Source of the DNA: Muricoccus nepalensis
Lineage (GTDB): Bacteria > Pseudomonadota > Alphaproteobacteria > Acetobacterales > Acetobacteraceae
Direction of reading: 5' to 3'
Assembly: GCF_006438825.1 (NCBI RefSeq)
Contig: NZ_RCZP01000003.1
Coordinates: forward strand, 337,044-401,043
Length of the DNA stretch: 64,000 bases
Below, one piece after another: positions 17,528 to 29,168 of this stretch. A program made the translations under genes and the position numbers. Within the stretch, counting starts at the first letter, position 1, and every line of letters begins with the position of its first letter. The notes under the pieces are model-generated. The model worked only from the letters and a program-made list of their open reading frames with translations, did no database searches and was not told the DNA's origin.

Positions 17528-18097
17528 ATGGCCCTCCCACCCCGCCCCGTCAATCCGCGCCGTGACCCCGGCCCCGCCCCCCTGCCCCATCGGGCCGCCG
17601 GGTGGCGCGCGGGCCTCGCGCTCGCCGCCCTCCTCGGCGCCGCGCCGCTGGGCGCCTGCTCGGTCTTCGAGGCGCCGGAGCAGATCCGCGGCAACCGGGC
17701 GGACGCCGAGATGATCCAGCAGCTCACGCCCGGGGTCTCGACCCGCGCGGACGTGACGGCGGTGCTCGGCTCGCCGAGCGCGACCTCCACCTTTGACCAG
17801 CGCGAGTGGTATTACATCAGCGCGGTCAGCCACATCCGCCCGGCCCGGGTGCCGGCGCTGGAGAAGCAGCGCGTGGTGGTGGTGCGCTTCGATGACCGCG
17901 GCGTGGTCGAGGGGATCGACCAGAAGGGCGAGGACCAGATGCGGAACGTGGCGGTGGTGGACCGCACCACGCCGGTTCCGGGGAATGAGCGCTCCCTTCT
18001 CCAGGCGCTGTTCGGCAACATCGGCCGCTTCGGGCCGACGGCGGCCCAGGAGACGGTGCCGGGCGCCAACGCGGGCGCGGGCGCGCCGCCGCGCTAG
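17528..18097 (+). CDS. bamE: Outer membrane assembly lipoprotein BamE
   Basis: A 189-residue SmpA/OmlA-domain lipoprotein, the small subunit of the beta-barrel assembly machine at the outer membrane. A signal segment ends in the lipobox PLGAC at about residue 43. The family motif follows: MIQQLTPGVSTRADVTAVLGSPSATSTFDQREWYYIS. The C-terminal extension past residue 145 is longer than in E. coli BamE and of low complexity, as in other alphaproteobacteria. The gene diverges from the Cbp3-like gene with about 96 bases between starts. Confidence 0.9.
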   Translation: MALPPRPVNPRRDPGPAPLPHRAAGWRAGLALAALLGAAPLGACSVFEAPEQIRGNRADAEMIQQLTPGVSTRADVTAVLGSPSATSTFDQREWYYISAVSHIRPARVPALEKQRVVVVRFDDRGVVEGIDQKGEDQMRNVAVVDRTTPVPGNERSLLQALFGNIGRFGPTAAQETVPGANAGAGAPPR

Positions 18098-18166
18098 ATC
18101 GGCGCGCCGCCCGCCGGTCCCGGCCCGTTCGGGCAGGGTCCGGCCGGGCGGTGCCGCGGCGCCGCC

Positions 18167-19360
18167 TCAGGCGGCGAAGCGCACCGGGCGGCGGGCAATC
18201 CGCAGCAGGGCGACGACCAGCGCCGGCAACACGAGGATGTTCAGCAGGTTCCAGCCGCTGACCGCGTGCAGCAGCCCCGAGCCGAAGGCGGTGCAGGCGA
18301 CGGTGCCGAAGACGATGAAGTCGTTGGCCGTCTGCGCGCGCACGCGCTCGGACGGGGTGTGGACCTCGGCCAGCAGGGTGGTGGCGCCCGTGAACATGAA
18401 GTTCCAGCCGAGGCCGAGCGCCATGAGCGCGAGGGTGAAGTTGAGGAAGTCCTTTCCCATCAGCGCGAGGCCGACGCAGGCGGCGTTCAGCAGCACGCCC
18501 GCGACGATCACCGGCCGCGTGCCGAAGCGGGCGATCAGGCGGCCCGTGAAGAAGCCCGGCGCGTACATCGAGATCGCGTGGACCTGGATGACTGTGGCGC
18601 TGGCGGAGATGCCGAAGCCGCAGAGCATCATCTCGAGCGGCGTCGAGGTCATCAGCAGGTTCATCGAGCCGTAGGCGACCGCGCCCGTGAGGGCGGCGGT
18701 GAGGAAGGCCGGGCGGGCGAGAATCTCGCGGATGGGGGTCGCGGCGCCGGTGCGGGGCATGGCCGGGGGCAGGCTGACGAGGGTGAGCAGCGCCATGCAG
18801 GCGAGCGGCATGAGCGCGAGGATGAGGTAGGTGCCGAGGAAGAGCGAGGGCGCGAGGAGGTCCCGGCTGTGCTTCACCAGCTCCGGCCCGAGGGCCGCGG
18901 CGATGACGCCGCCGGCCATGACGAGGGAGATGGCGCGCGGCCGGTAGGCGGGGGAGGCGACCTCGGCCGCGGCGAAGCGGTAGTGCTGGGCGATGCCGAA
19001 GCCGAGCCCGGCGGGGATGGCGCCGAGGCAGTAGAGCGGGAAGCTCGCCTGCCAGACCCCGAAGGCGAAGACGAGGCTGCCGAGAAGGCTGCCCGCCGCG
19101 CCCAGCAGGAAGCCGGGGCGCCGGCCGAGGCGGGCGAAGACCATGCCGGCGGGGATGGACGCGCCCATGGTGGCCAGCATCTGGAGCGCCATGGGCAGGG
19201 TGGCCAGCGACTTGTTCTCGGCCAGGCTGTAGCCGATCAGCGCGCCCATGGTGGCCTGGCCGACGACGGCGGAGTTCATCAGCGCCTGGCAGAGGAAGAG
19301 GAGCCGGACGTTCCGGCGCATGGCGGTGTCGGCCGGCAGGTCGATCGCGGTCGCTAGCAT
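18167..19360 (-). CDS. MFS transporter, last gene of the rib/thi operon
   Basis: A 397-residue 12-span major facilitator with an A-like motif between spans 2 and 3 (GMVFARLGRRPGFLLG). The ATG at 19360 shares a base with the thiL stop (TGATG), with a GGAG nine bases upstream; ATG 19375 is an alternative that overlaps thiL by 16 bases. Coupling to thiL and its end position in a riboflavin/thiamine operon suggest a role near cofactor metabolism, but its substrate is unknown and drug or sugar efflux cannot be excluded. Confidence 0.85.
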   Translation of the reverse strand: MLATAIDLPADTAMRRNVRLLFLCQALMNSAVVGQATMGALIGYSLAENKSLATLPMALQMLATMGASIPAGMVFARLGRRPGFLLGAAGSLLGSLVFAFGVWQASFPLYCLGAIPAGLGFGIAQHYRFAAAEVASPAYRPRAISLVMAGGVIAAALGPELVKHSRDLLAPSLFLGTYLILALMPLACMALLTLVSLPPAMPRTGAATPIREILARPAFLTAALTGAVAYGSMNLLMTSTPLEMMLCGFGISASATVIQVHAISMYAPGFFTGRLIARFGTRPVIVAGVLLNAACVGLALMGKDFLNFTLALMALGLGWNFMFTGATTLLAEVHTPSERVRAQTANDFIVFGTVACTAFGSGLLHAVSGWNLLNILVLPALVVALLRIARRPVRFAA

Positions 19361-20355
19361 CAGAAGTGGCTCCATCCCCCCTGCGCGGGGGTGATCCTCC
19401 CCCCGTCGCGGCCGAGCACCGTGACCGCGGGGGCGCCTTCCGTGAAGCGCCCGATGGGCGTGACGGCCGTGCCCGTGGCGCGGGACAGGGCCTCGACGCG
19501 CGCCCGGTCGTCGGGCGCGGCCGCGAAGAGGAGCTCGTAGTCGTCGCCCCCCGTGGCGAGGCGCGGCAGCCAGGACGGGTCCGCCGCCACGAGGGCGGCG
19601 GCGGGCGGGGAGAGCGGCAGGGCGGCGAGGTCGAGGGTGGCGGCGAGGCCGCCCGCGCGGCAGAGGTGGCCGAGGTCCTGCACCAGACCGTCCGAGACGT
19701 CCATCGCGGCGCGGGCAAGGCCGCGCAGCGCGACGCCGAGGGCGAGGCGCGGCTCGGGCAGGCGGTAGCGGCCGGCGAGGTGCCCGCCGGGATCCGCGCC
19801 CGGCGGCAGGCGGCCCTGCAGGACGGCGAGGCCGAGCGCGCCGTCGCCGATCGTGCCGGAGACCCAGAGATCGTCCCCGGGGCGCGCGCCCGCGCGCCGC
19901 AGCGCCGCGCCCGGCGGCACCGTGCCGAGGATGGTCAGCGAGAGGCAGGCGGGGCCCGGGATGGCGACGGTGTCGCCGCCGAGGACGTGGAGGCCGAAGC
20001 GGCGCTGGTCCTCGGCGAGGCCCGCGGCGAAGCCCTCCAGCCAGGCGGCGGGCGTGCCGCGGGGGATGGCGGTGGTCATGAGGTAGGCGAGCGGCTCCGC
20101 CCCCATGGCCGCGAGGTCGGAGAGGTTCACCCGGAGGAGCTTGCGCCCGACCGTGTCCGGCGGGTCGTCGGGGAGGTAGTGGACGCCCTCCACCATGGCG
20201 TCGGCCGCGAGGACGAGGTGGCGGCCGGGCGGGGGGGCGAGGAGGGCCGCGTCGTCCGAGAGGGCCAGGGCCCCCTCCCCGGCCAGGGGAAGGAAGTGGC
20301 GCGCGATGAGGGCGAACTCGGGGGGCAGGCCCGTGGGCGCGGGGGGCGGCCCCAT
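19360..20355 (-). CDS. thiL: Thiamine-monophosphate kinase
   Basis: A 331-residue kinase that makes thiamine diphosphate from thiamine monophosphate and ATP. Diagnostic blocks: ALSDDAALLAPPPGRHLVLAADAMVEGVHY (N-terminal Mg/ATP site), VNLSDLAAMGAEPLAYLMTTAIP, HVLGGDT, MDVSDGLVQDLGHLC and ATGGDDYELLF. All active-site aspartates of the family appear present. Its ATG overlaps the nusB stop by one base. The nusB-thiL order is widespread in proteobacteria. Confidence 0.96.
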   Translation of the reverse strand: MGPPPAPTGLPPEFALIARHFLPLAGEGALALSDDAALLAPPPGRHLVLAADAMVEGVHYLPDDPPDTVGRKLLRVNLSDLAAMGAEPLAYLMTTAIPRGTPAAWLEGFAAGLAEDQRRFGLHVLGGDTVAIPGPACLSLTILGTVPPGAALRRAGARPGDDLWVSGTIGDGALGLAVLQGRLPPGADPGGHLAGRYRLPEPRLALGVALRGLARAAMDVSDGLVQDLGHLCRAGGLAATLDLAALPLSPPAAALVAADPSWLPRLATGGDDYELLFAAAPDDRARVEALSRATGTAVTPIGRFTEGAPAVTVLGRDGGRITPAQGGWSHF

Positions 20356-20939
20356 CAGGCGCGGGGCTGGAACTCGTCGCCGCGCATCTGGCGCGCCAGC
20401 GCGTCGAGCACGCCGTTGGCGAAGCGGGGCTCCTCGGCGTCGAAGAAGCCGTGGGCGATGTCCATGTACTCGTTGATGACCACGCGCGCCGGCGTGTCGG
20501 CGGCGCCGGCCCAGAGCTCGGCGGCGGCGGCGCGCAGCAGGGCGCGCAGCACGGGGTCCAGCCGGTCGAGCGTCCAGGCGCCGGAGAGATGGGCGGCGAT
20601 GGCGGCGTCGATCGTCTCGGAGTCCTTGGCGGCGCCGCGGACGATCCGGCTGAACAGGGGCACGTCCGCCTGGGGCACGCGGCCGTCCTCGAAGCCGTCC
20701 TCGCTGCCGAGGGTGCCGATGCGGTGGCGGACGAACTGGTCGATCACCGTCTCCGCGCTCTCGCCGCCCGCCTCGGACTGGAAGAGGGCCTGGACGGCGG
20801 CGACGCGGGCGCCGGTGCGGGGGCGGCCCGGGTTGGCGCGGGGGCGGCGGGCGCCGGCGCCCTTCGGGCCAGAGCCCTTGGTGGTGGGGTCCTTGGCGGT
20901 CGGGTCCTTGGGGGGGTGGGCCTTGGGGGTCTGGCTCAT
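20355..20939 (-). CDS. nusB: Transcription antitermination factor NusB
   Basis: NusB with NusE binds boxA to promote rRNA antitermination. The domain begins near residue 40 (TGARVAAVQALFQSE) and includes SGAWTLDRLDPVLRALLRAAAAEL and RVVINEYMDIAHGFF. At 194 residues it is longer than the usual 140-150 because of a Lys/Pro/Gly-rich leader with PKDPTAKDPTTKG repeats. The ATG overlaps the ribH stop by four bases; ribH-nusB is a conserved pair. Confidence 0.95.
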   Translation of the reverse strand: MSQTPKAHPPKDPTAKDPTTKGSGPKGAGARRPRANPGRPRTGARVAAVQALFQSEAGGESAETVIDQFVRHRIGTLGSEDGFEDGRVPQADVPLFSRIVRGAAKDSETIDAAIAAHLSGAWTLDRLDPVLRALLRAAAAELWAGAADTPARVVINEYMDIAHGFFDAEEPRFANGVLDALARQMRGDEFQPRA

Positions 20940-21417
20940 TCGGCCACCTGCGTGAATTTCCGGGCGAGGGCGACCTGGCCGATCATGGCGTTGGCCGCCT
21001 CCACCCCCTTGTTGTGCCGGTCCGGCGAGGAGCGGGCGATGGCCTGCTGGAGGCTGTGGACGGTGAGGAGCCCGAAGCCGATGGCGGCGCCCGTGGTGAT
21101 GGAGACGTCCATCACGCCGCGGCAGGCCTCGCGGCAGATGTGGTCGTAGTGGTCGGTCTCGCCCTTCACCACGCAGCCGAAGACGAGGTAGCCGTCGTGG
21201 CCCCCGGCGCGGATGGCCATGGCGAGGGCGGCGGGCAGCTCGAAGGCGCCGGCGACGTCGATCACCTCGGCCTCGGCGCCGAGGCCGGCGAGGACCGCGA
21301 GCGCGCCGTCCACCATCCCGCCGACCACGTTCGCGTAGTAGGGGGCCTGGATGACCAGCACCCGGGGCGCGGGGCCGGTCAGCTCGGGGGGGGCGCGGAG
21401 CGGGCTGTCGGCGGTGC

Positions 21418-21421
<4 letters not shown>
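20936..21421 (-). CDS. ribH: 6,7-dimethyl-8-ribityllumazine synthase
   Basis: A 161-residue lumazine synthase, the penultimate riboflavin enzyme, which assembles into oligomeric shells or pentamers. Seen: VIQAPYYANVVGGMVDGA, VAGAFELPAAL, GCVVKGETDHYDHICRE with the catalytic histidine, and SITTGAAIGFGLLTV. The start is TTG in a four-base overlap (TTGA) with the ribBX stop; no other initiator is close. It follows the RibB-type gene and precedes nusB, as in many proteobacteria. Confidence 0.95.
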
Positions 21422-22532
<1,111 letters not shown>

Positions 22533-22536
<4 letters not shown>

Positions 22537-23165
22537 GCGGCGGCTCCCCGGCGCTCGTTCCCCATGCCCTCGAATTGCCGGAGGCGCGCGACGTAGCGGG
22601 CGAGCATGTCGATCTCGATGTTCACCCGCCCGCCCGGGCGCAGCGCGCCGAGCGCCGTGACCTCGGTGGTGTGGGGGATGAGGTTCACCCCGAAGGTGGT
22701 CTCGTCCGCCGCGTTCACGGTCAGCGAGACACCGTCGACCGTGATGCTGCCCTTCTCCGCCACAAAGCGCGAGAGGCCGGGGGGCAGGCGGAAGGTCCAG
22801 CGGTGAGAGCCATTCTCGGGCATGACGGAGAGGATCTCGGCCACCCCGTCCACGTGGCCCGAGACGACGTGGCCGCCCATCTCGTCGCCCATGCGGAGCG
22901 AGCGCTCGAGGTTGATGCGCGTGCCCTCGGCCCAGGTGCCGAGGGTGGTGCGGGAGAGGCTCTCGGCGGAGATCTCCACCTCGAAGAGGTCGTCCGCCAG
23001 CGTCACCACGGTCAGGCAGCAGCCGGAGCAGCAGATGGAGGCGCCGATGGCGACCCCCTCGAGCCAGCCGGGCGGGGTGGCGATGGCGACGCGCATGTCC
23101 TGGCCCGCCCCGATGGGGGCGAGGCGTCGGATCGTGCCGATGGCGGTGACGATGCCGGTGAACAC
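22533..23165 (-). CDS. ribE: Riboflavin synthase, alpha chain
   Basis: A 210-residue protein with two lumazine-binding repeats. The first starts FTGIVTAIGTIRRL and the second around residue 98 (GGHVVSGHVDGVAEIL). The trimeric enzyme dismutates two lumazines to riboflavin. The motif SICCSGCCLTVV carries more cysteines than usual but keeps the family pattern. The start is GTG. The 100 bases between ribD and ribE show no FMN riboswitch-like element. Confidence 0.95.
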
Positions 23166-23265
23166 GGGGGCGGTTCCGTTTGGTGGAGGGGGTCGGGAAG
23201 GATGTGGGGTCGGGACCAGGGGATGGCGCGGGGGGCGGCTCCTGGCAAGGGGGAAGCGGCGCGGG

Positions 23266-24375
23266 TCAGGCCGGCGCCGGCTCCCCTGGAACCACGTCGG
23301 CCTCGACCAGCCAGGCGTCGCCGGCCGGGCGGCGGGCGGTGACGGCCAGGCGCGGCATCTGGGCCAGCCGGTCCACGCCGAGGGAGGCGAGGCCGGGCAG
23401 CCCGTCGCCGCCCATGAGGGAGGGCGCGGCGAACCAGGCGAGGCGGTCCACCAGCCCGGCGCGCATCAGCGAGGCGCCGAGGACAGCGCCGCCCTCCACC
23501 ATGAGGCGGGTGATGCCGCGGGCGGCGAGGGCGTGGAGCAGCGCCCGGGGCTCCAGCCCGCCGCCGGGCGCGCGGGGCACGTCGATCAGCTCCGCGCCCC
23601 GCTGTTCGAGCGCGGCCATGGAGGCGGGGTCGTGGCCCGGCGCGGTCGCGATCCAGGCGGGGGCCTCGCTGTTGAAGAGGCGGGCGGCGAGCGGGGTGCG
23701 GAGCCGCGCGTCGGCGACGACGCGCACGGTGGGCACGCCCGCGTAGCCCGGCAGGCGGCAGGTCAGCTCGGGGTCGTCGGCCAGCACCGTGCCGCTGCCG
23801 GCCATGACGGCATCGTGCGCGCCGCGCAGCGCGTGGGCGAGGCGGCGCGCCCCGGGGCCGGTGATCCACTGGCTCTCGCCGGCGCGCGTCGCGATGCGGC
23901 CGTCGAGCGTGGTGGCGAGCTTCAGCGTGACCATGGGCAGGCCGCGCGAGAGGCGCTTGACGAAGCCCTCGTTCACGCGCCGGGCCTCGGGCTCCAGCAG
24001 CCCGACCTCAACCGCGATCCCGGCGTCGCGCAGGCGCTTGAGGCCGATGCCGTCCACGCGGGGGTCGGGGTCGCGGAGCGCCACCACCACGCGGCCGACG
24101 CCGGCCGCGATCAGCGCGTCGGTGCAGGGGGGCGTGCGGCCCCAGTGGCAGCAGGGCTCGAGGGTGACGTAGGCGGTGGCGCCGCGCGCCCGCCCGCCCG
24201 CGGCGCGGAGCGCCTCCGTCTCGGCGTGGGGGCGGCCGCCCGGTCGCGTGTTGCCGCGGCCGACCACCCGCCCGTCGCGGACGATGACGCAGCCGACGGA
24301 GGGGTTGGGCCAGGTGCTCCCCAGTCCCCGCGCGGCCAGCGACAGGGCCGCGCGCATGTGCTGCTCATCTGACAC
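23266..24375 (-). CDS. ribD: Bifunctional diaminohydroxyphosphoribosylaminopyrimidine deaminase / reductase
   Basis: A 369-residue two-domain enzyme for steps two and three of riboflavin synthesis. The N-terminal deaminase has the zinc site HAETEAL and PCCHWGRTPPC. The C-terminal reductase begins near residue 150 (MVTLKLATTLDGRIATRAGESQWITG) and includes the family block LMVEGGAVLGASLMRAGLVDRL. The start is GTG at 24375 (VSDEQHMRAAL); ATG 24357 is a shorter option. It lies 21 bases after nrdR. Confidence 0.95.
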   Translation of the reverse strand: MSDEQHMRAALSLAARGLGSTWPNPSVGCVIVRDGRVVGRGNTRPGGRPHAETEALRAAGGRARGATAYVTLEPCCHWGRTPPCTDALIAAGVGRVVVALRDPDPRVDGIGLKRLRDAGIAVEVGLLEPEARRVNEGFVKRLSRGLPMVTLKLATTLDGRIATRAGESQWITGPGARRLAHALRGAHDAVMAGSGTVLADDPELTCRLPGYAGVPTVRVVADARLRTPLAARLFNSEAPAWIATAPGHDPASMAALEQRGAELIDVPRAPGGGLEPRALLHALAARGITRLMVEGGAVLGASLMRAGLVDRLAWFAAPSLMGGDGLPGLASLGVDRLAQMPRLAVTARRPAGDAWLVEADVVPGEPAPA

Positions 24376-24396
24376 GGGCCGGATGTGCGCGCGGGA

Positions 24397-24849
24397 TCAG
24401 GAGTTGTCCAGGGAGCCGAGGAAGGCGTGGAAGTCCTTCGCGTCCCGGAAGTTCTCGTAGACGCTGGCGAATCGGACGTAGGCAACGGGGTCGAGCTCGC
24501 GCAGGACCTCCATGACGCGCTGGCCGATGGCCTTGGAGGTCAGCTCCTCCGCACCCTCCGACTCCAGGCGGCGCTGGATGCCCGTCACGATGCGCTCGAC
24601 CTGGTCCTCGTTGACCGGGCGCTTGCGCAGCGCGACGCGGATGGAGCGGGCGAGCTTCTCGCGGTCGAAGGCGACGCGGCGGCCGTCGGTCTTGAGGACG
24701 GTCAGCTCGCGGAGCTGCACCCGCTCGAAGGTGGTGAAGCGGGCGCCGCAGGCGTTGCAGGAGCGGCGGCGGCGGATGCTGGCGCCGTCCTCGGCCGGAC
24801 GGCTGTCCTTCACCTGCGTGTCCTCGGACTGGCAGAAAGGGCAGCGCAT
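24397..24849 (-). CDS. nrdR: Transcriptional repressor NrdR
   Basis: A 150-residue ATP-cone regulator that represses ribonucleotide reductase genes when dATP is high. The N-terminal zinc ribbon is [17 protein letters not shown]...[16 protein letters not shown], and the ATP-cone domain follows ([22 protein letters not shown]). Length and start are standard. It sits between glyA and ribD, a position common in alphaproteobacteria. No NrdR box was looked for beyond the window. Confidence 0.97.
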   Translation of the reverse strand: MRCPFCQSEDTQVKDSRPAEDGASIRRRRSCNACGARFTTFERVQLRELTVLKTDGRRVAFDREKLARSIRVALRKRPVNEDQVERIVTGIQRRLESEGAEELTSKAIGQRVMEVLRELDPVAYVRFASVYENFRDAKDFHAFLGSLDNS

Positions 24850-24862
24850 CCGGCCGGCGGCC

Positions 24863-26163
24863 TCAGCCGCGGTAGATGGGGAAGCGGGCGCAGAGGGCCT
24901 GGACGGCCTCACCCGCGGCCGCCTCGACGGCCGCGTTGCCCTCGGGGGAGTTCGCCCGGGAGAGCCCGCCCAGCACCTCCCCAATCAGGCGCCCGACCTC
25001 GCGGAACTCCGCCTCGCCGAAGCCGCGGGAGGTGGCGGCGGGCGAGCCCAGCCGCACGCCCGAGGTGACGAAGGGCTTGGCGGGGTCGAAGGGGATGGCG
25101 TTCTTGTTGACCGTGAGGTGCGCGCGGCCGAGCGCGGCCTCGGCGGCCTTGCCCGTGAGGTTCTTCGGGCGGAGGTCCACGAGGACGAGGTGGTTGTCCG
25201 TGCCGCCGGTGACGAGGCCGAAGCCCTGCTCGGCCAGCGAGGCGCCGAGCGCGCGGGCGTTGTCCACGACCGCGCGGGCGTAGGCGCGGAACTCGGGGCG
25301 GAGCGCCTCGGCCAGCGCCACGGCCTTGGCGGCGATGACGTGCATGAGGGGGCCGCCCTGGGTGCCCGGGAAGACCGCGGAATTCAGCTTCTTGGCCAGC
25401 GCCTCGTCGTCCGAGAGGATCAGGCCGCCGCGGGGGCCGCGCAGCGTCTTGTGGGTGGTGGTGGTGACGACGTGGGCGTGGGGGAAGGGCGAGGGATGCG
25501 TGCCGCCCGCGACGAGGCCAGCGAAATGGGCCATGTCCACCATGAAGATGGCGCCGACCTCGTCCGCGATCGCGCGGAAGCGGGCGAAGTCCCAGGTGCG
25601 GGCGTAGGCGGAGCCGCCGGCGAGGATGAGCTTCGGCCGGCTCTCCCGCGCGATGCGGGCGACCTCGTCCATGTCGATAATCTGGTCCTCGCGCCGCACC
25701 GTGTAGGGGGCGGGCTTGAACCACTTGCCGGAGAGGTTGACCGGGGAGCCGTGGGAGAGGTGCCCGCCGGCGGCGAGGTCCAGGCCCATGAAGGTGTCGC
25801 CGGGCTGGAGGAGGGCGAAGAAGACCGCCGAGTTGGCCGACGCCCCGGAATGGGGCTGCACGTTGGCGTAGCCGCAGCCGAAGAGCTTCGTGGCCCGCTC
25901 GATCGCGAGAGTCTCGGCGATGTCCACGACCTCGCAGCCGCCGTAGTAGCGCTTGCCCGGCAGGCCCTCGGCGTACTTGTTCGTCAGCACCGAGCCCTGG
26001 GCCTCCAGCACGGCGCGGGAGACGATGTTCTCGGAGGCGATCAGCTCGATCCCGTCCTGCTGGCGCACCAGCTCGCGGGAGAGGACGTCCGCGATCTCGG
26101 GGTCGATCTCCGAGAGGGGGGCGTTGAAGAAGCGGTCGGTGCTGGCGGCGGGCGACTGTTCGT

Positions 26164-26167
<4 letters not shown>
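24863..26167 (-). CDS. glyA: Serine hydroxymethyltransferase
   Basis: A 434-residue PLP enzyme that interconverts serine and glycine with tetrahydrofolate. The PLP lysine lies in [15 protein letters not shown] at about residue 235. Also seen are [29 protein letters not shown] and the folate-site region [17 protein letters not shown]. The ATG overlaps the rpiB stop by four bases. The start choice leaves a short acidic leader of typical length. Confidence 0.97.
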
Positions 26168-27805
<1,638 letters not shown>

Positions 27806-27863
27806 GTCGCGCCGCCCCCGTCGCCGCGGGTGGCCGCCGCCCGGGAGGACGGCGGCCGGCGGG

Positions 27864-28772
27864 TCAGGCCGCCCGCTTGCGGCGCACCAGGGCGAGCCCG
27901 GCGAGGCCGACGCCGAACAGCGCGAGCGAGGCCGGCTCGGGCACCGCGATCGTCGGCAGCGCCAGGGCCTCCTGGTAGAGGCGGTCGCCGACGATGCGGT
28001 GCGACGCGTCGGAGGGATGGGCGACGATGTAGTAGAAGTAGGAGTCCGGGTTTGCGCAGACGGTCGCGCCGGCCCCGAAGCCGCTCTGGCAGGCGTCGGT
28101 GGTGTTCGTGATGCCGTAGCGGCCGGGATTGTTGAGGATGTCGTCGTAGAAGGGCCCCCAGTTGCTGAGGCCGATCACCGCGTCGGAAAACTGCGCCTGA
28201 AGCTGCGGGACGAGCGCCGCGTAGACCGGGTTGAGGAAGGTGGCGCTGTCCGTGAAGGCGGGGACGGCCGCGGGGAGCAGCGTGATCTCGAAGTAGCGCC
28301 CGCCGAGCGCGTAGAGCGCGGCGACCTGGTTTGTCGTGGCCTGGGCGATCGATTCCTGCGTCGCCCGAAGGTGGTCGTTCAGGCCCCCGGCGAGAAAGAA
28401 CAGCGTGGAGGCCGGGTTGAAGCTGGCCGCGCCCGAGTTGACGAGGGACTGGAAGGTCGCGACCTGCTGCGTGAGGCTCTGCGGCTGGGTCGCGGGCGGG
28501 GTCGGGCCCACGTCGACCCTGGCGCCGCTCTGGGCGAAGTTGATGCCGCTCGTGCCCGGGGAGGCGTTGCGCGGCGTCGTGAGCGGGATGCCGTAGTCCT
28601 GGGCGAGGTAGCCCGCGGCCGTCGAGCCGTTCGTGAGGGGAACATAGGCGCCGGTATCGGAGTAGCTGTCGCCGAAGACGTAGAGGCTGGTGAAGGCGGC
28701 TGCCTGGGCCATCGAGGTGAGGGCGATGCTGCCCAGCAGCGCCAGCGCGGCCGTTTTGATGATGGGTTTCAT
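27864..28772 (-). CDS. Secreted SGNH/GDSL hydrolase with PEP-CTERM anchor
   Basis: A 302-residue exported esterase-type protein. A signal peptide (to about residue 24, SMAQA-AAF) is followed by the SGNH blocks: FGDSYSDTG with the nucleophile serine, a GLND block, and PSDASHRIVGD with the catalytic Asp-His. The C-terminus carries a PEP-CTERM tripartite tail: VPEPASLALFG, a hydrophobic span, and RRKRAA. That tail is recognised by the exosortase system, which the genome should therefore encode. ATG 28772 is chosen because it opens directly into the signal peptide; ATG 28805 would add 11 residues. Base composition upstream is unusually AT-rich. Confidence 0.87.
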   Translation of the reverse strand: MKPIIKTAALALLGSIALTSMAQAAAFTSLYVFGDSYSDTGAYVPLTNGSTAAGYLAQDYGIPLTTPRNASPGTSGINFAQSGARVDVGPTPPATQPQSLTQQVATFQSLVNSGAASFNPASTLFFLAGGLNDHLRATQESIAQATTNQVAALYALGGRYFEITLLPAAVPAFTDSATFLNPVYAALVPQLQAQFSDAVIGLSNWGPFYDDILNNPGRYGITNTTDACQSGFGAGATVCANPDSYFYYIVAHPSDASHRIVGDRLYQEALALPTIAVPEPASLALFGVGLAGLALVRRKRAA

Positions 28773-28894
28773 GGCAATGGAACGTCTCCCGTGGAGGACG
28801 GCCACGTTCGTGGTCCGGGGTCTGCACCCGGCGTTCCATCAGCAAGAACCACACCATCGGGAAAGAAGGAACAAGAACAGGAAGGTATTGTTTT

Positions 28895-28924
28895 ATAACC
28901 GATCTTTTTCGTGCTGTTCGTCAA
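28895..28924 (-). promoter_or_regulatory. Candidate promoter for the PEP-CTERM hydrolase
   Basis: On the reverse strand TTGACG (28924-28919) is followed after 18 bases by GGTTAT (28900-28895), running into TATAAA at 28897-28892. The exact -10 hexamer is uncertain. It lies in an AT-rich stretch quite unlike the rest of the window, about 125 bases before the gene start, and is flanked by the GTTCGTGC repeats. Confidence 0.35.
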
Positions 28925-28965
28925 AAGCACGAACATTAATCGGCCTTCATCCGGCCCGTTCGTGC
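28908..28965. repeat. Three copies of a TTCGTGC element forming inverted repeats
   Basis: TTCGTGCT (28908-28915) is the exact inverse of AGCACGAA (28926-28933), and GCACGAAC (28927-28934) is the exact inverse of GTTCGTGC (28958-28965). The middle copy can therefore pair with either flank. The elements straddle the candidate -35 of the hydrolase promoter, which suggests an operator. Confidence 0.55.
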
Positions 28966-29168
28966 AACGCCCCGCGAAGCCGGGCCGAGGCATCGGCGGG
29001 CGACGGGAAGAGACCCTCCGAGGACCGACATCCGCTTCGGCACCGGTGGCAAGCGGACCTCGCTTTCTCCCTGCTTCGGGCGAGGACAGGCGCCCGCGGC
29101 GGAGCCGGGCTTTCGGAGGGACCTCCGAAAGCCCGGGCGCGCGTCGCCGCGGCGCGGGCAGCCGCGGA

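Larger units (their letters stand above)
28773..29168. other. 396-base intergenic region
   Basis: Between the SGNH hydrolase start and the end of the esterase gene. The first half (28840-28950) is AT-rich and carries the candidate promoter and repeats listed separately. The second half (28970-29168) is GC-rich. It contains a GGGCTTTCGGAGG/CCTCCGAAAGCCC inverted repeat near 29108-29135 (about 13-bp arms, no U-run), which may end transcription from either side. No coding sequence was recognised. Confidence 0.5.

Noticed and set aside
23166..23265. FMN riboswitch between ribD and ribE
   Set aside because: The spacer is only 100 bases, nearly all G/C, and none of the conserved RFN-element blocks is visible. 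No RFN element was seen upstream of rpiB either.
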